From Phymorhynchus buccinoides (lineage: Eukaryota; Mollusca; Gastropoda; Neogastropoda; Raphitomidae), in contig CM065680.1 of the NCBI GenBank assembly GCA_017654935.2, positions 44,280,084-44,344,083 on the forward strand: a DNA stretch of 64,000 bases, in the 5' to 3' direction. Positions 12,720 to 25,263 of this stretch are shown here, piece by piece; position 1 is the first letter of the stretch; each line of letters starts with the position of its first letter. The position numbers and the translations under genes are program-made. The notes below the pieces were generated by a model. The model was not told where the DNA came from and ran no database searches. It worked only from the letters and a program-made list of their open reading frames with translations.

Positions 12720-14224
12720 AATCACTACTAGCCAATTTATGTCGCATGTGATTCATAAGGATGTGTAGAATCTTTGTGTAAAAATTACAAAAATGTCCCC
12801 TTGAATTTTCCTGTTATGACACAATTAATTCTATATTTAGATTCAAACTCATTATGTGAAATATATATTTGGAAAAACCCAATCTGGCAAACATTTCATC
12901 ACTAACTAGTTTTTGTTGCATATGATGCACTAAAATGTGTGAAGTTTTTGTGTGAAAAATCCCAGAATTCTATTTTTGGGTTTCCCAGTTATGAAGTTTC
13001 AGACACTGTAGCAACATCTGACTTAGTGAAAAAAGGGAAAACATTGGATAGAAAAATGTGGATAGCAGCAGTTTAGTGTGTACTCCTGGCTGTTCATTTC
13101 TTCAGTTCTTACCCATTACACACACTGTGTGTGCATTTATTATCTTCAATAGTTCAACTTATAGTAGTCTAAGACCAAGACTATAACCGTTTTTGACTGT
13201 TTTTGAGGTTGCGCAATGCTTCCTTATTAGGATTTCAAAAAAAAAATGTGTTTTTTTCAGTGTCAATCTAGTGGTCATTTATGCCTATTTTCTCTGTTTG
13301 TGTGTATTAGGAGTTCAAATGTGTTTATGTGTTGTGTGGTCAGTGTCACGCGTGGTCAGTGTCACTGACCAATGGTCATCAACATTTTGAAATACTTCAA
13401 AGCACACACATACACACACGCACAAACACACACTATAGAGATATACGCACACATGGAAATTTAGAGATCTGAAGATTAGATCCAGAGAACTAGACTAAAA
13501 GGGACTGTGAAGGACACACATAGATCTACATTTCCGGTGGCAGAGAAGGCGGGAAAGAGGGAGGGAGGGAAACAGTGAGGGAGGGAGAGAGAAGAAGGAG
13601 AGCATGAATGGACAAGAATTGGCCTGGGCAAGAACGTTTTCACCGTTTGAAAGCGAATTACTTGATAGCCATTTAGCAATGAAGATGAGCAGTGGCTAGT
13701 GCTAATGGTCTATTGGATGTAAATGCCAAACTCCCAATTCAGTAAATCGGGACGCCTACGCACTGAAGAGTAGGCGTGGCTAATCCAAATATTGCAAAGT
13801 CCAACCCTGCAATGTATGATCTCTATTTGCGTTTCCTAGTTGCCTGTCAATCACATGACAGTGGCATCAGCTGCCTGTCAATCGTATGACGTTATTCCGC
13901 TTTGCTCCGCCTCCGTCTGTTGGATTCAAAATTTATTATTTAAATTACCAGCATTTACACTTTTTTCTTTAAAATATTTCAATGGATTTGAAAGCAATAA
14001 TACCTATTTATCTCTTTAAGAAATATATGGGACCTTATTTTAGCCTTATGCTTGATATCTTTTAGAAATTGGTCTGAGTGGTTAGACATGTTTTCCCTTT
14101 GAGTGTTTGACTTCAAATGCGGCGCAAAACACGCCCTCTTCCTTTTATACTCCTGTTGTGGGTTAAAATCGTTTAAACGTTGTAAAGCGTTTAAATGATT
14201 TGCAAATACACTAGTAAGCTGTTG
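12720..14224. other. AT-rich spacer, no gene seen
   Basis: Between the foldback MITE and the satellite no coding region is supported. About 13310-13385 holds GGTCAGTGTCACTGACC and AGGAGTTCAAATG, an inverted relative of the 105-bp satellite unit that follows. Confidence 0.45.
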
Positions 14225-14806
14225 TACATTGTAAACAATGCAATTAGATCAAAATGGCCAATGGACAGTGACACTGAGCACTGGTCATTCACAACAAAAA
14301 CAGTTCAAATAAACTCCTAATACATTAACGAACATTGAAACAGCAACACTAGGTCAAAGTCAGCATTGGTCAGTGACACGTACTGACCACTGGTAAACCA
14401 CAATAAAATTGTTCATTTGAACTCAGTCAAACAGTAAAAATAGGCCAAAGTGACCACTGGTCAACCACATCAAACCTCGTTCATTTGAACTCCTAATACA
14501 CGAATTTGCAGTCAAACAGTGAAAATAGGCCAAAGTGACAACTGGTCAGTGACACTGACCACTGGTCAACCACATACAAAAATGTTCATTTGAACTCCTA
14601 ATACACGAATTTGCAGTCAAACAGTGAAAATAGGCCAAAGTGACCACTGGTCAGTGACACTGACCACTGGTCAACCACATCAAACCTTGTTCATTTGAAC
14701 TCCTAATACACTAATTTGCAGTCAAACAGTGAAAATAGGCCAAAATGACCACTGGTCAGTGGCACTGACCACTGGTCAACCACATAAAAAAATTGTTCAT
14801 TTGAAC
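14225..14806. repeat. 105-bp tandem satellite with palindromic core
   Basis: The word GAACTCCTAATACAC (with variants) recurs at 14487, 14592 and 14697, and its start again at 14803, giving a 105-106 bp period. Earlier copies from about 14225 are shortened and more diverged. Each unit contains CACTGGTCAGTGACACTGAC, whose core GGTCAGTG-A-CACTGACC is a near-perfect palindrome. An inverted fragment lies at about 13310-13385. Confidence 0.85.
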
Positions 14807-14807
14807 T

Positions 14808-15112
14808 CCGGTAAAGGTAAAGATGTGCCACCACCCCCACCCTGCATTTCTCGGTTAATTGTATTTTTCCGTTTTTGCCTTTCTTACCATACGTAAAGCT
14901 GTATTTTATGAACATTTTTAGCTAATAACCTTTTTGGAATACTAACCCTAGCCCTAGCCCTAAACCTAACCTACCCCCCACTATGTACTGCAGTACACCG
15001 CGATTTGTCACAGTTGTGGTTCGTTGCGTTTTTCCGTCTACACTTATAGGGAGGGGGGTATGGTTAGGCTTAGGGCTAGGGTTAGTATTCCAAAAAGGTT
15101 ATTAGCTAAAAG
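14808..15112. mobile_element. Foldback MITE with telomere-like tract
   Basis: It starts with CGGTAAAGGTAAAGATGTGC as in the 12268 family. A long hairpin follows: TTTTTAGCTAATAACC, GGAATACTAACCCTAG on the left, and CTAGGGTTAGTATTCC, GGTTATTAGCTAAAA on the right (arms about 14916-14962 and 15070-15112). The arms carry CCCTAG/CCCTAA units. The right terminal GGTAAAG end is absent, so the copy is truncated. Confidence 0.6.
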
Positions 15113-15139
15113 AAACACACGCGCTATATGCCATGCCGC

Positions 15140-15345
15140 TTCACCTTTTCACGAATAACTCAGCCGTTTTTTAACCGAATCGCCTCAAATTTGCTGTCAC
15201 GCTTGCTATGGCCCGGGCAAAGCCTAGCAGCAAATTGGAAGAGAATCGGGAGAGCGCGTCACTCTCAGAGCAGCGCCAACGTGAAACGGGGCCTTATAAC
15301 TCCGCCGTTTCTTAACCGAATCGCTTCAAATTTGCTGTACTCAGC
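15140..15345. repeat. Two direct copies of a ~46-bp sequence
   Basis: TTAACCGAATCGCYTCAAAT with flanking TAACTC-GCCGTTT occurs at about 15150-15197 and 15296-15341, 146 bp apart. The spacer is GC-rich. Directly after it, 15350-15420 has degenerate copies of TTACCAGTACTAGGCG. No coding function is assigned. Confidence 0.55.
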
Positions 15346-15433
15346 GTTAACAGTACTTGGCGTTACCGTTACTAGGCGTTACCAGTACGGTGCATTGCCA
15401 GTACTAGGCGTTGCGCTAGTGGATAGTAACTCT

Positions 15434-15650
15434 TCCTAGTCGAATTTGTTGTCAACAAAATTTGCATTTTCTTATTTCGTATATTTAACGCAGCTTGGTA
15501 AGGAATAGGGTTAGGGATAGGGCTAGGAACATGTCAGAGTTAATGTTAGTAGGGTTTTTTAAATAAATTTGCGCATAATTTATGCATCCCGTGATTGAGC
15601 GCCGTAGCCTGGAGAATGTGAGATACGTTAGCCAGTGTGAAACGGACCCT
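15434..15650 (+). repeat. Interspersed repeat, copy 1
   Basis: This matches 46078-46275: both contain CCTAGTC, TTTAACGCA, CTTGGTAAGG, a (TAGGG)-rich patch, CAGAGTTAATGT, TTTATGCATCC, GAGCGCCGTA and GAGAATGTGAGATACG in order. Family unknown. Confidence 0.6.
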
Positions 15651-16761
15651 GACCCCCAGAATCTAGTTTCACAAGGGCTAACGTTACGTAGCGTGGGCGC
15701 AAATTGGCAAACACGGTACTAAGAAACACCTCTTTCGCAGACGCTCGCCAAAAAACGTTTTGTGGCTGTCATCGAGATAGCAAGCCACAAACTATCACGT
15801 GACTAGCATGAGGTGAATGCATTTCTTTTTGTTGATTGGTCCATCAAAGTTTGGTTAAAATAATATAACAAAAATTGACCAATCAGACAAGAGCTTGTAA
15901 TATTCTTCCGCAAACGTTTTCTAAAGTTTTTCCCCGTTTGCCGTAAGCGTTATTCGCGTGGCGACCGTTATGTAGAGAAACTGGACCCTGACATGACAAA
16001 AAAATAAAATAAGCATAAGTCGAATTTGCCATTTGGTCTGTTTATTTTTTCCCCCCAATAATTACATCGACGTAAAACGTACCAGATAAAATATAATAAC
16101 TCGCCGAAATTGCTATACTATTAGGCATGCTTAAAAAGTGGGTTTTTTCCATAATCACATTGACATAAAACTTACCAGCACTGACTTTCCAGCTCTTTAC
16201 ATGTTGGGTTCAGGGAGTAGCTACACTACAATGTTTACTTGCATCCCTTTAATTAGAGGATCACCTCAGTGGTCGGCTCTTTGTACCCACATGTATTACA
16301 TTTTTCAAATCGCAATTTCCGCATTTTAATAACTTATCTATTTTGCCCAAAATGTTCTTCATTTTTCTCTTCACCTTGTGCTGGTTTGCTTAAATTGTGG
16401 ACTTTTCGGCCTAGTGCAGAGAAGACACCATTCTTTTATTAGAAATGTCTTCCTGTTGGGGTTGATCCACAAGATAGTGTTTGTTAGCAGATATACATAC
16501 TGACGAGAATTCCATAATTCGAAAGAGATCTCTCTATGTATTCTTTTCACAGCACAGAGCTACCTTCAAAAAGTATACACAGTTAGGCCTAGTGGTGTTC
16601 GTGCTTTATTTGATCAAAACAAACCTTACCAGCAAACAACCAATTGCAAGTGCGAAGTTGAAAATGCAGTTCCACCCTCTAGTCTGCTCTGGTCCGCTCC
16701 TCTTGCAAAAAGAACGAACTTGGATGGTGTCCTTTTCCTTTCCTGTAGAGCAACCTTGTGG
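15651..16761. other. Spacer before the RT relic
   Basis: No gene or clear repeat was recognised. The ORFs at 16138 and 16481 are short and unsupported. Confidence 0.35.
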
Positions 16762-18095
16762 TCACTTCTGACTATTCTGTTGCTGTAACTTTAGGGGAAT
16801 CTGCGGAAATGCACACTGAGGTACTACTGAGAAGAAGAAACAAAAATTTGACAGTAAAAGAAGACAGAAAACCTGGCCCAGCCAGCCAGGTTCCGCTAAT
16901 CGGCCCCTAACGTGATACCGCGCCAAGCGAGAGAATGACCCAGCCAGCCAGGTCCCGCTAATCGGGCCCCAACGTGATGCAGCGCCACTGGGGGAAAAAT
17001 AAAAGAGAGGGGTAGGGTGGAGTAAAGTTATTGTGATTTGGAGACCCAGGACACGAAGGTGCCCAAGGTCAACAGCCTGCTCCGGGAGGTTGTTCCATGC
17101 CTTGATGGTGCGTGGCAGGAAAATGGCCTGTCTGTATTGTGTGCGGCAGTAGATCTGGGCCAGCTGCTTGGTGTGGGCTCGACGCTGGCGTTGTGGTGCC
17201 GGGGTCAGTTTGTCCTTCATGGAAACGAGTTCGTGATGGAGTTTATACATCATGACAACTCTTGCTGTTTCTCTTCTTTGTTGCAGTGAGGGGCCACTTC
17301 AGTTGCTCGAGCATAGATGACACGCTTGATGTGTTTCTGAAGCGGCGAAGTACGAATCTTGCTGCTCGCCGTTGCACTGCTTCGAGCCTGTCGATGTCCT
17401 GTTGCTGGTGAGGGTCCCATACTGTGGAAGCATATTCCAATATGGGACGTACAAATGTTTTGTATGCTCTTTCTCTGATGGTCTGGGAACTGATTTTCAG
17501 GTTTCTTCTAAAAAAAACTAGGGTCCTATTGGCCTTTATGATTTGGATGTTTTTTCCAGCTCAGGTCTCTACTGATGGTGACTCCCAGGTATTTCGCAGA
17601 GTCCATAGTTTCAAGCAAGTGGCCATGGAGCACATACCTGCTTTCTTGCATCTGCCTCTTTCTGGTGACAGGTAAGGTGGTGCATTTGCCAGGATGGAAC
17701 ACCATGCCCCAGCTCTTCTCCCACTCAGCAAGCTGATGGAGGTCATGCTGTAGCTGTTCATAGTCCTGGGGCGCCGCTACCACTCTGTACACTGCTGTGT
17801 CATCCGCAAAGAGACGGGCTGGTGATGTCAATCTTTCCGGCAAATCATTAATGTAGGCTAGAAAAAGGCAAGGCCCAAGAACGGATCCCTGAGGCACTCC
17901 TGAGCATACATCAATCTGTGCGGAGCTGACGCCATTGACAACAACTGCCTGCCTTCTGTTGCTGAGGAAGTCTTTGATCCAGTCAATGAGCTTCCCCTGG
18001 ATGCCATAATGGTGAAGCTTATGTATAAGCAAGCTATGATTCACCTTGTCGAAGGCTTTTGCGAAGTCCATTATCAGGATGTCAGTTTGCTTGTG
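16762..18095 (-). mobile_element. 5'-truncated Jockey-like retrotransposon
   Basis: On the - strand the sequence begins inside the reverse transcriptase and runs through its C-terminus to a 3' region. The 3' part holds two direct copies of CCAGCCAGCCAGGT with the following CCGCTAATCGG (about 16875 and 16938). Truncation at the 5' end (about 18095), inside a coding domain, is the usual result of incomplete reverse transcription. A poly-C/CT microsatellite follows just beyond the break. Confidence 0.85.
16990..18095 (-). pseudogene. Reverse transcriptase fragment (Jockey clade)
   Basis: Frame 1 (18071 down to 17526) shows motif A MDFAKAFDKVNHSLL, motif B CSGVPQGSVLGPCLF, catalytic LFADDTAVY and the later YLGVTISRDLSW. 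A frame change near 17540 leads to LEYASTVWDPHQQQDIDRLE and VQRRAARFV (17440-17243). A further change leads to MMYKLHHELV and FLPRTIKAWNNLPEQAV (17253 onward). The upstream APE domain is missing. At least two frameshifts make it inactive. It shares the WDPHQQ/RRAARF and RTI-WNNLPE signatures with the relic at 48500-50390. Confidence 0.88.
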
Positions 18096-18205
18096 TCAAA
18101 GCGGGCGAAAGGATAGAAGAGTCAAGTTCACAGTTAATGCAAAGAAAATCAGGTGCTTCAAGGAAAACACGCTTTTTTCAGATTTCTCTTCTGTCACGTG
18201 CTGCA

Positions 18206-18240
18206 GGTTTCGCCCCCCCCCCCAAACCCCCCCCCCCCCC

Positions 18241-18272
<32 letters not shown>
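18206..18272. repeat. Poly-C tract running into (CT)n
   Basis: About 45 nearly pure C residues are followed by a CT array. ORFs of proline and serine/leucine here are artefacts. Confidence 0.9.
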
Positions 18273-18275
<3 letters not shown>

Positions 18276-18652
18276 GGTCAGTCGATCTGTACTGGTTGTG
18301 CCAGTTGCTGTTTTCATCTTTTTTCTGCTTTTCATGCTCTTGTTATTTGGCTTTTTATGCCTTGTTATTTTGTTAGGACATTGTGTAAAAAGCTTAGAGA
18401 CCGACAGAGCCGGCTGGATTAAGTCCCTTGTTTTTTTCTGGGTCGGTGTGGCCCACATTCACTTTCCTCGGATACGAATGAATGAAATTTTCATTTAATA
18501 GAGATAAAGATGGTGGGAACGATCCTGGAGGCGAAGGCAGTGCAACACCAGGAAAGTCCCGAATTGTTTTTAACAATACAGATGTATGTAACCTGAGATA
18601 GATGAGCTTAAATCTGTCATACCATCAGGACAGTACAAGTAATTAAGTTCGC

Positions 18653-18735
18653 AAAGCGCTCTCCCCTTTCCGTTGAGTTAATAGCCTTCATAGGCTCCTT
18701 CAACGTATCAAATACAGATACAGATACAGAAATCG
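18653..18735 (-). repeat. Short SINE-like 3' end
   Basis: GCCTTCATAGGCTCCTTC, preceded by GCGCTCTCCC and followed by a (ACAGAT)n tail, matches 22020-22095, where the tail is (ACCAGA)n. The short-repeat tail suggests the 3' end of a non-LTR retrotransposon or SINE on the - strand. Confidence 0.5.
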
Positions 18736-18751
18736 TATACGATCGAGGCTG

Positions 18752-18883
18752 CTCTTCAAAGTGATGTCTCGTTTTCGTGCAAGAGGCAATTTGTATGGGA
18801 GCAACACTTGGTCAAAATAAGATTTATTTCCAGCTATAAGAGTGAAAACCGTGAATTTGACACGTGACGCACTGGGTCTTTAA
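18752..18883. mobile_element. MITE related to the AGACCC family
   Basis: The right end reads GACACGTGACGCACTGGGTC followed by TTTAAG, matching the AGACCC-family terminus at 1968. The body matches the reverse complement of 1-113. The left terminus is diverged. Confidence 0.5.
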
Positions 18884-19072
18884 GCTATGCAGTTAACTCT
18901 CAACAATCGTATTCGTACTCTACCCCCCCCCCCCCCCCCCCCCCCTTTGTCTGTCTGTCAGATGCATCATGCCGCTGTAATGCGCCTAAGTAAGCAATGG
19001 TTAGGCCCAGCAAGTCCAACTTCTGCGGCTGGAGGAAATCTTTTTGAAAGTGTTTCGTGAAAAAGGCAGGAG

Positions 19073-19220
19073 CATGGACCGAAAAGACAGATAGTAGATG
19101 ACAATAAGCGCGAAGGGATAAGGCAGAGTCACATAGAGTGACAGATGAGAGGACGTTACAAGCACAGAACTTCCAGAAGGTGGGGGAACTATTTAAACAA
19201 AAGACCCCCCAGTATCCCCA

Positions 19221-19266
<46 letters not shown>
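19073..19266 (-). mobile_element. Truncated copy of SINE-like family 'GGGGATACC', with a G48 run
   Basis: In reverse complement it carries GGGGATACTGGGGGGTC, AACTTCTGG-like words (here CCACCTTCTGGAAG) and the later CTATCTGTC region. The 3' (GAA)n end is missing. A run of about 47 G residues (19220-19266) abuts its 5' end. Confidence 0.7.
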
Positions 19267-19553
19267 CTTGCAGTAATCAAATGAGATGTTTAAAAACTTT
19301 ATTTTCCCCCAAAATAATATGAGTTTACAACCTTAAAACAGAAAAAAAGGATATCATAACTCAGAACTTTCACGTTTTGATTTTGGTCTCTTTCCCTACA
19401 GTTGCATTCTAATGGCTTTGAATCAGCAAAATGTTTCACACTGGAAATGGTTTTCAATAGAGGTTTCATGAAACAAAATAAATAGGTATCACAAGCATAA
19501 AACTAAAAGGCAGTGCTGTTTACTTAACCTTGACATACATGTTTTGAACACAT

Positions 19554-19584
<31 letters not shown>

Positions 19585-20237
19585 ATATACCCACAAGTCA
19601 CATACAGAGAGAGTGACAGAGAGAAGACTCTAGACAGAAATAGAGAAAGAGAAAAGCGACTTCAAACAATGAAAAGTTGAACATAACGGATGAATCATAA
19701 ACACATTTCAATGCCAATAACAATGACTATCATTTATTCATTCTGACACAGTTCAGACCTGGTATTCCATGAGCACATCTTTACCATTTGACATAATTGC
19801 AATTTGATTTCTTTTAGCATCACCTCTCATTTTGTACGCTGACCTTGTTCCGATTTGAAGACAGCTATCAAGACAAATTGCTTTTGAAATTCACAAAAAC
19901 TCAGCAAGATTTACACACAAGCCACCATCACCCCCCCCCCCCCCCCCCCCCTTCCACAACCCCCTCTCTCATTTCCCCCAAACAGAAAACACTGCTACAG
20001 CGCAAACCTCTATCAAGAGGAATAACTCAATTTCCGTTATTGTCCAGCCATTCAGGTATGGGATCTACCTGAGACATTTATTTACCATAAATAAGAAAAA
20101 TAAAATTTAGATAGAAAACACAAAAATCAGGATGTTTTAACAGTTATTTACTAATTTAGTCACAGAAGAAATGTAAATCAAACTGAACACATTGCATACA
20201 AATAAGGTTATCTTTGTATTACTATTATTATACAGTA
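19267..20237. other. Spacer with CA and poly-C microsatellites
   Basis: No gene is seen. A (CA)n array lies at 19555-19583 and a C-run at about 19930-19950. Confidence 0.4.
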
Positions 20238-20491
20238 TTAACCCTTTCGCCGCCGATGTCACATTTTTGCACCACACTGGTTTAATACCCATGTTACTGA
20301 AACTGAAAGGCATGAAATTAGTATCTGTTATCCAATGACCTTATGTTGTTAATTTTGGGAGATAAGACAAGGCCTCATTTGATGCATGCCATAGGGCAAT
20401 TCACAGTATTGCAGACACCAGCTTTTCTATACCCAGGTAAGTTTGACATCAATTGTGGAGAAAAAAAAATGGTTGGCGGCGAACGGGTTAA
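20238..20491. mobile_element. TTAA-flanked MITE, TIR CCCTTTCGCCGCC
   Basis: It begins TTAACCCTTTCGCCGCC and ends GGCGGCGAACGGGTTAA, with TTAA at both ends. The body shares ACCCAGGTAAGTTT and AGGCATGAAATT-like words with copies at 21729-22965 and 57927-58172. The target and terminus suggest a piggyBac-type parent. Confidence 0.8.
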
Positions 20492-20962
20492 TTCCTGAAC
20501 ATGAAGGTTAAAAACAAATACTGAACAAATACCTGCACTGGATTTGAAATGGTAATTTAGACTTAAATAAAAACTTATATTCACTTTGAACATTTCTTCC
20601 TGCACAACTCCCTCAGTCCCTGACTGCCTTCAAAATTTGATCAAAAGTCATTTATTTTAAGTTAACACTAATAACAGCAAATCATTTGTTTTACATTCCA
20701 CAAAAATAAATGTAATGCCAGACTGACAATCCAGATTTACCACAAAACCCCATCCAAAGTTTTTGGAGTGTATATGGCCACATGGAGGGGTGATCAAAAA
20801 TGGTCAAACATGTAATGTTCTCATCCCTAGCTGGTGCATTTGTACCATAGTGTTCAAGTACGTCGGCTATCGGGATGATCCCTGGACTCTTTTAGCCAGT
20901 GTATGACAACAACCACAAACTCTAATGGAATGTTCTTTGGGATATGCTCCTAATTCTCAACT

Positions 20963-21363
20963 ACCGTAAAAACTGGACCATAAGACGCACCTGTAAAAAA
21001 GCTGTATCCCTTAAATTGACAAAATATTAAGTATTTATTCACATATAAGCCACACCAGTTTATAACTTAGCCGCAGAGAAAATTGCATTTTCACAAAGCA
21101 ACACAAATATATATAGAAATTCTCCTGTCAGAACATGAGTCTTTGGACACTTTATATGAGATTTGAATCTATTGACTACCAAAACCAGTTTTGAGTCTAA
21201 AGAAGCTCAAAATAGGCTAAAGAATGTGTCCAGAAACAGACTTAATCATACTGATAAATGCAGAATGGTAAAAAAAAATCCACTGATAAGCCGCATCAGT
21301 CTATAAGCCGCATGGGCCAAAGATGAGGAAAAAAGTAGCGGCTTAGAGTCCGCATTTTACGGT
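20963..21363. mobile_element. MITE with TACCGTAAAA termini
   Basis: The left end is TACCGTAAAAACTGGACC followed by ATAAGACGCACC. The right end is GGCTTAGAGTCCGCATTT then TACGGTA. The interior repeats the theme ATAAGCC(G)CA. A TA target is implied. A fragment of the same end occurs at about 41630-41660 (TGACCATAAGGCGCAC). Confidence 0.65.
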
Positions 21364-21768
21364 AATTTTTCTTTTCTTTTTTGTTTACACAGAAACAGAT
21401 ACTGTCAGATCGCCAGCAAAAGACATAAGAAAACTCATCAGATATGGGGATAAAAACGAACCCACGTAACATTCTAAGCCAAAGTCAAAAAGAAAACAGT
21501 GGTGAGTACCGATACTACTTGGTGCAGTCAAAAAGAGCAAGGGAGATAGTTTCAAATTTTAAAGGAAAAACAAAAGTCTGGGGACACATGGGGGAAAATC
21601 AACATTTGAACCATCATTCTGTTTGATTCCAAATGGGTTTTTTGGTCTTCTAATAATATATGACTTACCGTGCATGAAAAAGAAACAAGCATAAGATTAA
21701 TAATAAGCAAATCTGACATTTTACTTCATTAACCCTTTCACCGCCAAAGTCGCATTTTAGAACCACAG

Positions 21769-22764
21769 CAGAGTTGCATCTAGGATTTGAAATAAGTGGG
21801 GGCAGCCCCCCCTCACCTTGAAAAAAGGGGGGGATTCTGATACAGAAAGGGGGGGGGGGCAGCAAAAAAAAAAGTACAATAAAATGCAAACTTAGCTATG
21901 TGTACACACACACACAGATTAAATTTAACTTATATTAAACTTTCTTTATTTAAAAAAAAAAATTCTATTCTATTTACTATACTATACTATACTAATAGTA
22001 ATACTATACTATTCAATTCTCAGTGCGCTCTCCCAGTTCCGCCGAGCCTTCATAGGCTCCTTCGACGTATTGATACCAGAACCAGAACCAGAACTTACCA
22101 GGATGAAAAGTAGTCTTACAGACAATTTCACGTTGCTGCACAGCTTTCCCCAACAGGCCATTTTTTGACCCATTCTGCTTGAAATCTACTCGGTTTCCCA
22201 CTTTTGGCAGTAGGCCTAGCGGCCTCACCTTCTGTGTCCGGTAAAATGTCTTTGTCACTGTCAGTATCACCTCCACTTGCACCATCGGCGCCAGTTTCGG
22301 CAGCAATCACATTCACTGCTTCACTAGGCCTAGTCTTTGCTGGACACGAAGCTACTAGTGCTGGACTTTCTTCTTCTGTAGCACAAGTTTTGGCTGTCGA
22401 AGTGGGAGTGGAAGTACGTGTTTTTTTAAAAGAAAAATCCAACTGCGTCACACGCTTGCGTTTGGTCGCCATTTTACTTGGCGACAGGAAGCCCACAAAG
22501 TTAAACGCGCATTCATTGGCCGATCACGTTTACAATTGACAGTACTGACCAATGAAATTGCTTTTTATTTGCGCTGTTAGGAGAAGTTGAGGCCCTGCTC
22601 GAGATGACTTTCTTGGCGGAAAAAACAATCGCGCATATCGCATGTTTGGAAGGCGGGCATGTAATGTTTTTTGCGCGCGCGGTTCCGCATGGCTTTTTCA
22701 AATTTGCGGGATTTTTTTTTAAAATGCGTGAATCGCGCAATCACGCGTCCTAGATGCAACTCTG
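21769..22764 (-). mobile_element. hAT-like nonautonomous transposon, copy 1
   Basis: Terminal inverted repeats are CAGAGTTGCATCTAGGA at the left and the complement TCCTAGATGCAACTCTG at the right. The CAGNGNTG start is typical of hAT elements. The flanking direct repeat I can see is CCACAG (6 bp), shorter than the 8 bp expected for hAT, so the class is provisional. It carries one short ORF (22472-22128), a poly-G/A patch and a small SINE-like insertion (22020-22095). A second copy lies at 38201-39024. Confidence 0.75.
22128..22472 (-). pseudogene. Transposon-encoded TTF-type zinc-finger protein N-terminus, copy 1
   Basis: The ORF starts MATKRKRVTQLDFSFKKTR and has a serine/threonine/alanine and acidic middle (TDSDKDILPDTEGE). 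It then reads KPSRFQAEWVKKWP, which looks like the start of a TTF-type finger found ahead of hAT transposase domains. After that it diverges (VGESCAAT), because about 110 bp present in the copy at 38484 are missing. No transposase catalytic domain follows. The lysine/arginine start could be a nuclear signal. Confidence 0.55.
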
Positions 22765-22965
22765 CCACAGTGATTTAACATCTATATCACTAAAAGGCAT
22801 CAAATTGGGGTCTATTATCCCTATTGTCTTAGTTTTGGTTCTGGAAGTAAGGATAGACCTTATTTTATATATATGTCACAGAACAATCCCCAATACTGCA
22901 GATGGATTTTGTTCTCTACCCAGGTAAGTTTAATGGGAATGTTTGGCTGGCGGTGAAAGGGTTAA

Positions 22966-23708
22966 GCCGGGAGCAATGCCTAATGAAGATGTAGAAAACA
23001 GAATGTTCAATATATTTGCAAGTTTGATTTTACAATTCGGACTTGAACTTTGACATCCCATGTATGACATTATACAGGAAAATAATATAACAACAAATTT
23101 TGACTCTTCCTTTTCATAAGACAAGTATAAACATTTGAAGCAGCAGCAAAAAAAAAGTAATAAGAAAACATACGCAAAAAAACGACTAATAAAGGTTGTA
23201 ATTTGTTCCAAATTGTTGGTGCGCAGAGAAAAAACTAGTCCTTCTAGTAGTTCAATCCATAATAAATCCTGAACACACCATAATGAGAAATTTGAATTGG
23301 TGGAAGGGGTGGGTGGGGAGAGAGCGGTTGACATTTAAAAAAAAATCTAGCTCTCTGATTTAAGTCTGGTTTACTCATAAGTCAAATGGTTTTACCCAAC
23401 TTTTATCAACAACAAAATGAATATAACTAGTAGTAGTACTGTACCAGTCAAATCTGTAAAGAAATTTTTTTTATAAATTCAAATGAAAAATTCAGATTAA
23501 CTCCCAAACATCTGTATAGAAAAAAAAGAAAGATCTTAAATTGAATGAAAATTCAGATTTACTTCAAAATTCAATGGAAAGAATGTTCATTGGATGATAT
23601 CAGGCCTAACCTTCCACAAAATGTCATCAAAATCTGTTCACAACATGATTTTGAAAAATAAAAAAAGATGCTCACAGACGCCATTGCACTCACACAGAAA
23701 GAGACACA
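22966..23708. other. Spacer downstream of KRR1
   Basis: AT-rich, with no coding region supported. If KRR1 has a further 3' exon, it would lie here on the - strand; I could not identify one. Confidence 0.35.
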
Positions 23709-24737
<1,029 letters not shown>

Positions 24738-24937
24738 TCAATGATAGATAGCAATATTGCTGCTTATAGAAAGCAAGATTTTATTTTTTTCATTACAGAT
24801 GTTAGAACTCCCAGTAGAAAATAGGCTCCCCTTTCACACACACCTTTTCACTAATTTCAGTTAGCTTCCCCTCTTCCCTCAAAACCATAGGTTTAATTTT
24901 TCACTCCACGTTCTCTGACGTTATATCACATACTTGG

Positions 24938-25263
24938 TCTCCTAAAGGTCTCTGTACATGTTAACAATATTCACAACACTAAAAATCGCCTAAGTCAAAA
25001 CTGAAGGGACTGAAATTTTATTTTGAGATAGCGAATATTTTGAGTTAAAAAGACTTTTCAATAAAGATTATTATACTGGGACCAAAAACTTATTGTGAGT
25101 TATCCAGTGTTTTTGAGTTATCAGTTCTCCACTGTATTTGAGTATTTCCCCATGGCAACACATGATTTGTAAGTCATATTAATGAAAGGCCTAACACTGT
25201 GTTGCCATGGGGAAATAACGATATTTTGTGAATGATGTCAACGTGTACAGAGACATCAAAGGA
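24938..25263. mobile_element. Foldback DNA element upstream of KRR1
   Basis: Ends are inverted: GGTCTCTGTACATGTTAACA on the left and TGTCAACGTGTACAGAGACA on the right, continuing with AATATTCAC / GTGAAT. Inside, CCCCATGGCAACACA (about 25150) and TGTGTTGCCATGGGG (about 25198) form a second hairpin. The region also contains GAGTTATC words seen in mariner-type MITEs. It lies within 300 bp of the KRR1 5' end. Confidence 0.55.

Larger units (their letters stand above)
21729..22965. mobile_element. TTAA-flanked MITE interrupted by a hAT-like element
   Basis: The outer element starts TTAACCCTTTCACCGCC (21729) and ends GGCGGTGAAAGGGTTAA (22965). It is nearly the same as the uninterrupted copy at 57927-58172. 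A 996-bp insertion (21769-22764) splits it at the CACCACAGTGATTT site, with CCACAG present on both sides. This gives a relative age: the outer MITE is older. Confidence 0.85.
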
